Positions 52,842-62,000 of a stretch of DNA of 64,000 nt are shown in pieces (position 1 is the stretch's first letter; each line of letters starts with the position of its first letter). Source of the DNA: Thermoplasmata archaeon (lineage in GTDB: Archaea > Thermoplasmatota > Thermoplasmata > Thermoplasmatales > Thermoplasmataceae); the NCBI GenBank assembly GCA_021820525.1, contig JAKADM010000002.1:1-64000 (forward strand), read 5' to 3'. The translations under genes were made by a program, and so were the position numbers. The notes beneath the pieces are model-generated. The model worked only from the letters and a program-made list of their open reading frames with translations. It made no database searches and was not told the DNA's origin.

Positions 52842-53200
52842 TTATACTCTCTTTCTCAGTTCTGCAGATACTATTGATTCGTCTGATAATAATATTTGTG
52901 ACTCCATGGTATAATATCTGCCAATCTTTTTCTTTATTAATGTGATTAATCCAAGATTCTGTAAATAGTTTACGCTTTGAAAGAATGTTATTACTGTTTG
53001 ACACCCAAAAATAAGCCTTATTTGTGTCCTGATTCTTTATCAGAGATACGAGAATATGTAAGTCCCTGTCTCCCAGATTTCTTAAGGTCTATCCCTCAAC
53101 TTCGATATAAGCCTGTTTTAATCCATTTTTTCCGTCCTCATCGCTCCATTTATTATTCATTTCAAGAATTTCAAGCGCCTTTAGTCTGAGTAATGGTTAA
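52842..53200 (-). pseudogene. Broken winged-helix regulator upstream of the R-M pair
   Basis: On the minus strand KALEILEMNNKWSDEDGK, a TAG stop, TLRNLGDRDLHILVSLIKNQ and then, after a frameshift, FQSVNYLQNLGLITLIKKKI with GRYYTMESQILLSDES can be read. The last part has the look of a recognition helix and wing of a small DNA-binding protein. Its end lies 12 bases before the endonuclease ATG, so it once was the first gene of that operon, perhaps a controller. One nonsense change and one frameshift have disabled it, and its original start is lost. Confidence 0.5.
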
Positions 53201-53287
53201 GATAGTTTTTGTAATAAATGCAGAGGTCTAACTGATGTGTTAATGCTGGATTTGTTCAAGACCATATCTACTGCGATTTTCCTCGAA

Positions 53288-54237
53288 CTATTTGTAAGTC
53301 TCCTTTAAACCATCCTCAAGATTCCATGATGGACTCCATCCCAATAATTTCCTCGTATAAGCTCCACTTTGGTTGAACGAAATCGGTTTTCCATTTACCA
53401 TTTCACCTGGCTCGTATTCTCCGAGGTCAATTCTCATATCTGACCCTGAGATGTCTTGTATCATATTGGCCAATTCAAAATTTGATATCACTTTATCACC
53501 CTTATTTCCCCGAGATGAAGGATCTTTCCAATAAGCTATTCTCTCATACTCGGGACTCTTTCAATAAAACTTTTATAGAATGTAATGACGTCTCCGGCAA
53601 ATGTCCATAATCTCTTAGATTCAGGGGACCTGAGATAGAATCTTTCCATATTATTTATCATCGAGAAAATGAGTTTGTGAGGCAATTCATCACTCCTCCC
53701 TCCTGGTCCAAACGAGGACGCAGTTCTTGTGATAACTATAGGAATATCAAATGAAAAGTAGTAGGTAAGATATAAGAGTTCAACTGAGGCCTTAGTCCAA
53801 CCGTAAATTGATGTTGGAAATGGAAGAGTAGCCTCACTAATAGGTCCTTCATTGTGCCCATAGGGTGCATTAAAAGATGATGGATAAACAATTACAGGTC
53901 TCTTCTCAATTTTTCTTACCTGCTCAAGAATATTTAATGATGGGAGCACGTTAGACAAGGTAGTTGTCATTGGACTCTCAGTTCCATAGAGTCTGTCAGC
54001 GTAACCAATAGCACAATCAAAAACTACATCAATATTTTCCAGGTCTCTTCTTGAGAGATCATTTTGAGATTTCCAGTAATATTTTACTTGAGACAGATGA
54101 TCAAAAATTCTCCATGCCTCTTCCTTTCTGCAGATGTCAACAACTTGAACTGAGAAACCCATATTCAAAAATAGTTTAGTTAAGGTACTCCCAAGTACTC
54201 CCGCACCCCCAGCAACCAATATCCTTATATTAAACAC
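53288..54237 (-). pseudogene. NAD-dependent sugar epimerase/dehydratase, frameshifted
   Basis: This is an extended SDR enzyme of the GalE/RmlB type. It has the Rossmann motif ILVAGGAGVLGSTLTKLF at the start, YPSSFNAPYGHNEGP, the catalytic YGWTKASVE (YxxxK) and RTASSFGPGGRSDELPH. The frame ends at a TAG near 53536. The protein continues in another frame from about 53555 as ESPEYERIAYWKDPSS and then VISNFELANMIQDISGSD up to YTRKLLGWSPSWNLEDGLK, the normal C-terminus. One base too many near 53555 explains the break. The start is likely the GTG at 54237 with GGAGG just before it, overlapping the glycosyltransferase stop. It would make a nucleotide-sugar precursor. A sequencing error is the alternative to real decay. 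Confidence 0.75.
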
Positions 54238-55070
54238 CCCTCCATATTGGATATTAGTGGGTTCAAAACACTCGGAGTACCCCATTTAGTAGCCGTTCCT
54301 ACTAATGTTTGTCGTGTAACTCCTAAACTCAGATTATCATAAAATTTTGGGTGCTTTTGCAGAACTAATTTGTCGCCCTCCCCGTATCTTTTGTATCGGG
54401 AAATAAATTTCATTAAAGACGTCTCACCATCATCATATCCATAATCATGTTTTATAATAATTTTATCCTCGGGTATAATTTTACTGCCACTATCTCTGAT
54501 TTTTAAACTAAAATCTATATCCCACCCAGCAGCAAGTGGAAACGATTCGTCAAATCTAAATCTCCTTTCAAACACACTGTTTGGCACAAAAAGAAGGCAG
54601 GTATTAGCCTAGAGAAGCGCATTTTTATTATCTTTAGAAAGGTAAACCCCATTCAATGTGCCGTCCAAATCATGAAAAATGTCGAAACAAGTATTTCCGC
54701 TGGCCTTAAATTTCGGAGATACTTTGCCTGATAAGGCCATGGCTTTAGGGGTGCCTTCATCAAGCTGATTTATGCTCGGAGCTAACACATCATCATCCAT
54801 AAATATTGTTAAATCCGTGTTATTCTCTAAGGACTTCTGAATTCCCTTATTTCTGGCCATTTCTGGGACAGAATCGTTTATCAAATTAATTACCTCTACC
54901 TTTTTGAATTTCTCTATAAGTTCCATAGCTATTTTTGGTATAGTTCCAATAACCCATACTTTTGACAGGTTGTGCCATGAACTTAAAAACTTCACTAGAT
55001 TTTTAATTCGATTGATAGCTGACAGATCAGTTTCTAATATGTGAACTGGAATAACTATCCCTGCGTTCAA
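54225..55070 (-). pseudogene. GT2-type glycosyltransferase with one amber stop
   Basis: The reading frame from a TTG at 55070 gives GIVIPVHILETDLSAINRIK, EMARNKGIQKSLENNTDLT and IFMDDDVLAPS, the GT-A fold with its DxD motif. An in-frame TAG at 54609-54611 interrupts it. The same frame goes on with NTCLLFVPNSVFERRFRFDE, then PLAAGWDIDFSLKIRDSG (the ED/WD acceptor-site motif) and IIKHDYGYDD. Apart from the one stop it is a complete enzyme of about 280 aa. It overlaps the epimerase start. The pair probably served the same surface glycan as the giant gene to the right. Confidence 0.75.
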
Positions 55071-55105
55071 GGAATTTTCTAGAATCTTACTCCGCTCCTT
55101 CTACC

Positions 55106-55525
55106 TTAAGGAATCTTCTTTACACACTTTAGTATTTTCTGTATAATGACTTTTTGATTTAGGTTGCATAAATCCGTGCCATAGAGAGATATTGCTGCAA
55201 TTATCTTGATGACAAGCGAGGGCGCAATTTGTCTTTTCTCAAATTTTTGATTCTGTAACTCGTTGATTAAAATTTGGACAGAAACTAAGAACCCGTCAAT
55301 TTCATTAGTAAACCTTAATAACGCTTTCAGTGTCTAGACTACAAGACTTAGATAAATATTTTGAAATTAAAAGAGTCTGTTCCATTAGATTTAAGTTCTT
55401 ATTCCTTAATGATGTGTTAGTAACATTAGTCATCATTTTTCCCGTCATTTGTAGTAAATGTTTTCTAAGGAATATATATTTTTGGTTATCTCTTTCCTTA
55501 CCGATACAATCACCATGAATCTGTA
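55106..55525 (-). pseudogene. Broken small gene, family unknown
   Basis: Two overlapping open pieces join by a frameshift near 55320. The first is IHGDCIGKERDNQKYIFLRK, then MEQTLLISKYLSKSCSLDTE and SVIKVY. The second is LKALLRFTNEIDGFLVSVQI, then QKFEKRQIAPSLVIKIIAAI and ending KILKCVKKIP. The joined protein (about 140 aa) is helical with no recognised family. Confidence 0.4.
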
Positions 55526-55526
55526 A

Positions 55527-55861
55527 TCACACCATGACAGTGTACTGAATTTTCATCCTTTCTTGTATAACATTTTCTAAATGTTCGCTCCTTTCAGAGT
55601 ATTTCTCAATAAATATGTTTACAAATTCTGACACCATGAATTTTTCCCTGAGTTGGTACTCTTTCAGAGACCTGAGAACAACAATTAGCAGGCCTTCCTC
55701 TACACCAGTGAATTCTGCATACCCCGTGAATCCATGTATATAAATAATTTGACGGCGCAGAGTGGCTCATGAAAGTTTTGCAGTCCAAGAATCAATGTAT
55801 CTTTTAAGGTATTATGTTTAGCGGCAGTATGCGGAGATATACCTAAAAGAACTGCCCCCAT
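55527..55861 (-). pseudogene. Broken small gene, family unknown
   Basis: The first piece MGAVLLGISPHTAAKHNTLK continues NFHEPLCAVKLFIYMDSRG and breaks near 55715. The next frame continues YAEFTGVEEGLLIVVLRSLK and EKFMVSEFVNIFIEKYSERS to a TGA at 55527. A single-base change restores a protein of about 110 aa. It begins seven bases after the stop of the 142-aa gene and ends two bases before the next remnant, so the three were one operon. Confidence 0.4.
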
Positions 55862-55867
55862 TCTTGC

Positions 55868-56296
55868 TCACCTCATGCTACTTTCTCTGACGCTAGCCTC
55901 CTTCAGTCTTTGTAATACGGTATCAGTTGACTTATTATCCAAAAACTTACCAATGATTGAGGCAACAATACCTGGAATTTCCTCAGCCGTGATTATTCCG
56001 AGATTTAGTGCCTCGATTGTTCCATTCCACTCTCCTAGAATCTGTTGTATTAGAGTTCCAATTTTTTTGAGACTGTTGCAGTATTTCGTGAGCTCAGATT
56101 CTGCTTTTGTAAAACAAATATTCTGATGGAGTTCTGAGATATTATTCGCAATAATCGTCAAAATGTCTGTTGGAAAATTAATTTCAGAGCCTTTCTGTAT
56201 GACTCTGAACTTCTCAAGCGCCTCGAAGTTTATCAGCAGGTTTCTCTCCTTTTCTAACACTATCTCATCACCTATTATTTGTAAGCGGATGATCAT
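55868..56296 (-). CDS. Conserved-looking protein of unknown function
   Basis: This 142-aa protein is intact: a strand start MIIRLQIIGDEIVLEKERN, then helices LHQNICFTKAESELTKYCNS and LKKIGTLIQQILGEWNGTIE, and a charged end LQRLKEASVRESSMR. No motif is recognised. GATAAAAC lies about 25 nt before the ATG, a leaderless promoter. Two broken genes follow directly in the same direction, so this is the surviving first gene of a small accessory operon. Confidence 0.55.
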   Translation of the reverse strand: MIIRLQIIGDEIVLEKERNLLINFEALEKFRVIQKGSEINFPTDILTIIANNISELHQNICFTKAESELTKYCNSLKKIGTLIQQILGEWNGTIEALNLGIITAEEIPGIVASIIGKFLDNKSTDTVLQRLKEASVRESSMR

Positions 56297-56598
56297 AATT
56301 CCTTCTCAAGAACGGAATCAGGTTTTATCATGGAAGGATACTTGATTGAATGGATATAAAGGTTTGGTAAATTTTAATTAAGGCATAGAAAGAAAAAAAC
56401 TCTACTAACTCCCGAAAGATTTTAGCGATGCGGAGTTTAGTGAGAATGGTCCAACAGAATCCCTAACTAATACATCAGCTGAAGAAATGAATTAATAAAA
56501 TGTTTGGCAGAAAGTTATCCATTGTTTAATATATTTTTTTGGATGTAGAATATGGATTACTAACATGCATTTAACCTTATAACTAGAAAATTGAAGTG
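56297..56598. other. Intergenic region
   Basis: No gene is recognised in these 302 bases. They separate two accessory genes on the same strand and contain the promoter for the 142-aa gene at the left end. Confidence 0.4.
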
Positions 56599-57405
56599 TT
56601 AGGATTTTTTATTTGGGTACCACTTTGGAGGCAATTCAACTTTCATTGTGAACGCAATCCAATTATATTCGTCCAGAAACTTTGCCAGTGTTTTTTCCTT
56701 AATACTAAGAAAATCGATACCCTTATTCTCCATTTCTAAGTTAATTTTGTTCTCAGCCTCACTTTTCAAAACCTTTTTATGATTTTCTTGAATATAAAGA
56801 AGATGCTTGGAAAGAAATTTTTCCTCATCTTCTCTCAACAATCTGATCTTTAAAGCTAAACATTTCATCTTTCTTAAGAATTCTATATATCCGGCAGACG
56901 TTTCATTTTCATTGTTTTTTATCCCGTAGTGTTCCGATATGGGATTGTCCCATGCGACAAACAGCTCTGGAATTAAAATATGCAAAGCCTTACCAGCGGC
57001 TACTTTACCTAATTTTCTTTTAATGGTGCCCTTATTACCTTTTATATCAGTCTGCAAATCAGATAGACTCGTGTATAATTCTTTTATTGCCTCCTTTACC
57101 TTATCATCCTCTAAGTCAACATTATCAATAGACTTTGATTTCAAGGTTTCAAGAAGTTTGTATCCAGTTTCATTATACCAATCATCTATTTTATTTTCAA
57201 ACTGATTCGGTACTCTCGTTTTCCATTTATTTAAGAACGCAACAATTGTTTTCCCGGGTTTTCCATCTATTTTATTCGCTTCCAAATCTGACAATGTATC
57301 AAAGTAAAACTCATCCGATTCCATGTTGTTGTACAGAAATACTGCCCACTCAAATTCATCTAAGCTGATCTTCACGTCATCATTCATTATAAATCTATCA
57401 TCCAT
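56599..57405 (-). CDS. Accessory protein of unknown function
   Basis: This 268-aa soluble protein is intact. After an acidic start it has an aromatic block YNNMESDEFYFDTLSDLEAN, a helical middle and a well-formed core KLGKVAAGKALHILIPELF with VAWDNPISEHYGIKN near residues 130-165. GYIEFLRKMKCLALKIRLLR follows, with a charged helical end. The core pattern (GKALHxLxPxLFVxWDxxI...YG) also occurs, from memory, in uncharacterised genes of other archaea and bacteria, often in accessory regions. I cannot name the family. Position among restriction, CRISPR and IS remnants makes a defence role possible; that is inference. No membrane segment or signal peptide. Confidence 0.6.
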   Translation of the reverse strand: MDDRFIMNDDVKISLDEFEWAVFLYNNMESDEFYFDTLSDLEANKIDGKPGKTIVAFLNKWKTRVPNQFENKIDDWYNETGYKLLETLKSKSIDNVDLEDDKVKEAIKELYTSLSDLQTDIKGNKGTIKRKLGKVAAGKALHILIPELFVAWDNPISEHYGIKNNENETSAGYIEFLRKMKCLALKIRLLREDEEKFLSKHLLYIQENHKKVLKSEAENKINLEMENKGIDFLSIKEKTLAKFLDEYNWIAFTMKVELPPKWYPNKKS

Positions 57406-57550
57406 GTGGTTTTACCTATTAGTTATTATCGCTTATTTTACTTTAGAGTTAATTCACTTTTGCCAAAGTGATCTACTTTTCTATATTCCTATTATTTGCC
57501 TCCTTAACTTAACAAAAACTTAAGTTATTTCATTTATTCCACATTTAATA

Positions 57551-57730
57551 CCAGACAAGCTGATTGCAGTAATAGGGACCTCCTCTAAGGGATCATCTCT
57601 TCGAATAACATTACCTAAAGAAGTCGCATTGAAACTGAGTATATCGGAATGTATTGGATTCTATGAGGTAAAGGGAAAGATTTGGAGATACTCTTCTGTA
57701 ATGCGTTCAATCTTGCGTAATTTTCTATAA
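57551..57730 (+). pseudogene. AbrB-like swapped-hairpin protein without start codon
   Basis: The frame reads PDKLIAVIGTSSKGSSLRIT, LPKEVALKLSISECIGFYEV and KGKIWRYSSVMRSIL to a TAA at 57730. GTSSKGxSLRITLPKEVAxKL is the signature of archaeal AbrB/SpoVT-type DNA-binding proteins, which often act as antitoxins or repressors. No ATG, GTG or TTG precedes the domain in frame; only ATA and ATT codons do. It is either a remnant that lost its start or uses an unusual one. Confidence 0.5.
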
Positions 57731-57967
57731 AAAGATTTAATCTTCACCAAAGTTTTTTAATTAAATTCCAGTTTTCTTTAGAAGTTAAAATAACCTTACT
57801 GTATCATCAGAGAAGTAAGGTTCTTTGTTCTTAAAAAAAGCTCATCATTTCTGTTAATATTTCCTTGAATCTTAAAAGATCTATTCAGTTCATCTCTGCT
57901 ATCGGTTCAACCTCTTTCTCCCAGCTCAGTTTACAATTATTTTTTCATAATTGTTGTCTAAAAATCC

Positions 57968-58285
57968 TTAGTCCTTTAATATTGACAGTACATTTTTATC
58001 ATTAAACTTTCTTTCAACAAAGAATCCAATCTTAACCCTCTCTGAAGCAGAACCACTTTTGGTTCTTTTGTTAGTTTCTGAACATTCAGCAGCCTTTAAT
58101 TTGTTGAAACTGCATGAAGTAGTTACACTTACTTCTACAGGAATCCTCTGGACTTTGTCGGCACTTCCTTTCATTCCGATAAGATTGAGATGTTTCTGAA
58201 CATTACATCTTAAGTTAGGTATTCTAAAGCAATCCTTCAGGTATCTGAAATAACTTTCCACAACTTTTTCCGAAGCTTCAATACA
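57968..58285 (-). pseudogene. Probable transposase C-terminal remnant
   Basis: The frame EASEKVVESYFRYLKDCFRI followed by PNLRCNVQKHLNLIGMKGSA resembles the last catalytic Glu helix and the conserved NLRG...H..L.. end of DDE transposases. The rest (SETNKRTKSGSASERVK) is polar. Nothing of the catalytic core is found upstream, so it is a 5'-deleted fragment. The family assignment is tentative. Confidence 0.35.
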
Positions 58286-58473
58286 AATCTATATTCAGAA
58301 CATACTTAATTTTTCCATCCAATGAGTAAAATCCCAGAATAATTGTTAATCGACTTAATTAGAAGCAGGAAAAGATACAAGATCTTCATGAAACCATTAA
58401 AAGAGCAGTGTTGAAAAATCCTGTTATGAAATTAGAATTCCTCTCACATTAAGTCCGATAACCCTTAATTATT

Positions 58474-59031
58474 TCAGTCCGGGATACGTTTGTGCCTCCT
58501 GCTGTACAGTAGTAAATAATCAGAAAGGATACTTAAAACATCATTTTCATTCCTGGCAGGAAAACACTGGTCATTTTTTATCTCAGGATATCTAATTCTG
58601 TGGTCTATGGTTTTTCCCCCCAGTCTTCCGCTCCAGCCATCAACATCAAGGCATATGATTAGCCGCTTTAATGCCCACGCATATGAGATTTCACTAAGTG
58701 TCCCTGCACCTCCACCGATCGCGATTACCGCGTCTGAATTGGCAGTTATAACGTTCCTGTATTCGTCTAAACCTGTTGCTATCTGAATGTCAGATGTATT
58801 TATAGCGATGGATGGATCAAACCCGGGCAATATTGCAATAACCGAACCGTCCACACGATTCTTAGAAGATTTGGCACCTTCATAGACTGCCCTTGCGAGA
58901 GAACCCACTCCACCTGTAACTATTCTGTAATCCCTGTCTACCAAAGCTCTTGAGATATTCCTGGCAAGATTCCATTTGATACCATTTTCCTCCACGTCTC
59001 TGTCGCCTATTATTGAAGTGAGGTGCTTCAT
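58474..59031 (-). CDS. TIGR00725/LOG-type Rossmann-fold nucleotide-binding protein
   Basis: This is a 185-aa protein of the SLOG superfamily (TIGR00725 type). The conserved elements are SIIGDRDVEENG near the start, VTGGVGSLARAVYEGAKSS near residue 38, AILPGFDPS near 65, and the signature AIGGGAGTLSEISYAWALKR near 105. LOG relatives release bases from nucleoside monophosphates, while others sense nucleotide derivatives; which applies here is unknown. Its ATG overlaps the stop of the giant gene by four bases, so the two are translated together and probably work in one process. Confidence 0.82.
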   Translation of the reverse strand: MKHLTSIIGDRDVEENGIKWNLARNISRALVDRDYRIVTGGVGSLARAVYEGAKSSKNRVDGSVIAILPGFDPSIAINTSDIQIATGLDEYRNVITANSDAVIAIGGGAGTLSEISYAWALKRLIICLDVDGWSGRLGGKTIDHRIRYPEIKNDQCFPARNENDVLSILSDYLLLYSRRHKRIPD

Positions 59032-62000
59032 TTTACTTTCCCCTTTTCATAAGGCCTTTTAGATATGATTTTTGCAATTATCTCTTCACGTCTTTTGACG
59101 TCTCTGTCTCTTTTACCAGGTGATGGCTCGTAAAAATATATCTTATCCTTTATCTGCATGGGATTTTTTGCCATTTCAGTCATTGGTATCATGTAGGCCC
59201 AGTCATCTGCATCCTCTATCCATTTTCCTTCTATTTTCAGGTCGTCTTCGTCGATTAAATCGAACAGATACTTCCTGAACGTTCTCAGATGCTGCCAGAC
59301 ATTTCCGCCCCTGCTTGTTCGAGGAGATTCAAAGTTTACATTATATTCCCTGTATTTGTCTGTCCTTAACATTGTTCCAATTGTCAGGTCGGTCCCTTCA
59401 TCATACAGTCTCATAACCTCCGACAGGGCATTCTTTCCAATTAAGGCATCATCTGAATCAACCATTACTATAATGGATTCAGAGTTTGCGCAGATTTTTT
59501 TTATTGCGATAAAAATATTCTGGGCTGATGTCAAAGGTTCAAAATTTCTGAGGAAGGTAATCCTTCCTTTAAAAAGTTCCATTCCTATATATTGGACATA
59601 TTCATCAGAACCGTTATGTGATGCTGCATCCACATAAATTATCCCGAAATCCTGAAAATCTTGATCACGCAATGATTTGAAGCATCGCCTTATTTTAGGT
59701 ATGGGTATGTCCCTCCCTTTTACAAGTACTATCATTTTCTCCTTTCTGAGTTCCAATATTTTGCCTGTATCGTTTGCAATAATTTCCACGTTGCCTTCCT
59801 GAGCTTTCCCTGGTTCATAACTTTCGCAGTACTTTAATGCATTATACCAGAAATTAATATCCTTCTTCTGACTGTTTGATATGTGAAGGAAATAAGCATT
59901 TCCCTTTGAACCCCTTAGAGATTCCAGACCCTTTTCCATTATTAATTTATCGAGTGACCTGTGCCAGGGTAGCTTAAGCTTGCCATCCCTGCATAAACTG
60001 TTTGGAAGTGGGGTTGTGTTTAAGATCTTGGTTCTATCAAGCAAGCAGTTTCTCACTTCTGTTCTCCATTTTCCTCCATCTTCTTTAGGAGAAAATGATC
60101 TTACATTGGAGTTAAACACAGGAAAGGATACCGTCAGGGCATTTGGAAAGTTCTGCAGAGACAGCATCATCTCCTTGAGATAGGAATCTCCCTCTCTCCT
60201 TCTATGTATTATGCAATCTGAATCAATCTGTAATATGTATTTCGACGATGCCTTTTCGAAACCCTCCAGCGTTAAGAGCACCGGCTGCCCGTTACTGCAT
60301 CTTGTCTCAGTCGATTGGATCCCGAACCACCTCTCTGAAAGCTCTTTTTTAAACTGTGGATCATCGCTTCCGTAAAGAATGAAATCTATAACGCCATCCC
60401 GCACAAGTTTATTTAGCTCGCTTTCAAATAGGTTAAGGTTTACCTCGTCGTATTCCCTTGCAAAGCCATCAGTTGCACGATCTGTAACTATGAATTTTTC
60501 CCTGAATCTCTCGGGACCTTCCAGTTGATTGACCAAATGCCTGATCTGGAAATCAATGCTTCTCCATTCCATAGGGGAAGCCTTGATCATGAGGCTCACA
60601 TCATAATTCAAAGGTTCATAACTCGCAGTGGCCCTGATCAAAAGAAATTCAGAACCTGGAGAAAGGTAGTCAAACGAAGCGCCTTCACTTTCAATTAAGT
60701 GAGTGGACACAAATCCCTCTTTTTTAATCGCATTTAGATACCAGCCTGCTGGTCTATGATATTCCTTCCTGATGTTGTGGGTGGCAATCATTTTCTTTTC
60801 ATATGAGAAATTTTCTCTGTAATCCTTAATCTCCCCCAATTTCTTATGGGTTGCCGTCTCTTTATTATGAATATTGAATGGGTTGCAGATTACAATTATT
60901 GCATCTCCATTTTTCCGCAAAACTCTTCTAACATCTTTTAACACTGAAAGAGCTTCACCATCGTCAATTGTGCAAAGAACCAGGCTAAGAATGACGGTAT
61001 CAAACTTCTCATTTTCTGAGGATATTCTGTCGAGTTCTTCTCTATGCAAAACCCTCGTGATACCTCCCTCTGGATGTTTTTTGTTGTATTCAGTCATATC
61101 AATATCATAAATGGAAACGTCATTATTGGTTGCAAGATGATCTGCCATAATTCCATTTCCAGAGCCATAATCAAGAATTTTACGCCCATTGATACTGCCA
61201 ATTTGACTCAAAACGAACGGCATCAATACCTGTCCGGTATTTTTTGTCTCTATAATGTCGAGGAAATAATCATAACCGAACATTTCAGGAAAGTTTTCAC
61301 CTGAGTTTGACTTTGTGAGCAATTCATGCAAGTCTTCCCTGAAATGCCATCTATATGTTAGATAGGCTCTGCGGCACATCTTATCGAAATACTCATCGGT
61401 GTATGGTTCTATGTCATTTCCCAGGTCTACAAATCTGAATTCATTACCCTCAACAACAATGTTCTTGGGTGCAAGGTTCTTTATTACCAGATTGTTAGAT
61501 TTACATTCCCTTATGAGGTCCACCATGTCATTCAGATGGCCTCCTTTGTAAGATTGACCCTTCACGTATTCCTTTTTGAATATCAAAGTGTTTTTTTCCT
61601 CATGAATGTCAATAAGATTTGCTATTTTTTGAAATTTCCTGCCCATCACATTATGTTTCAGAAAATTAATCTGATTTTCTTTGAAGAAAGAAGACCCATA
61701 ATGGAAATATTTGTAGGAATAAATTCCATCGCTTAAGACAATTCCTTCATATCCCTGTCCAATTATTCTTATTTCTGGAAGATCATAGACTTCCATGATC
61801 TTCTTCTTTACGGTCTTTAATTCCTTACTGCTGTAATAAACAGGTAATTTCCCGCTATAATTTCTCTGTGATTTATATAAGCTATTCAGGAATTCTTCCA
61901 GGTCTTTTCTATTAAAGTTTCTAATCTCTCCTATCAACGGATCGATCTTTGAAATATTATAAAGTCTTTCCACATCCTCACATACTTTCAATATCCTGTC

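Noticed and set aside
54609-54611. In-frame TAG in the glycosyltransferase read as pyrrolysine
   Set aside because: No pyl gene or PYLIS element is visible, the neighbouring epimerase is also broken, and no known glycosyltransferase uses pyrrolysine.
55330-55518. 62-codon plus-strand frame
   Set aside because: It lies antisense to a broken minus-strand gene whose two pieces explain the open sequence better.
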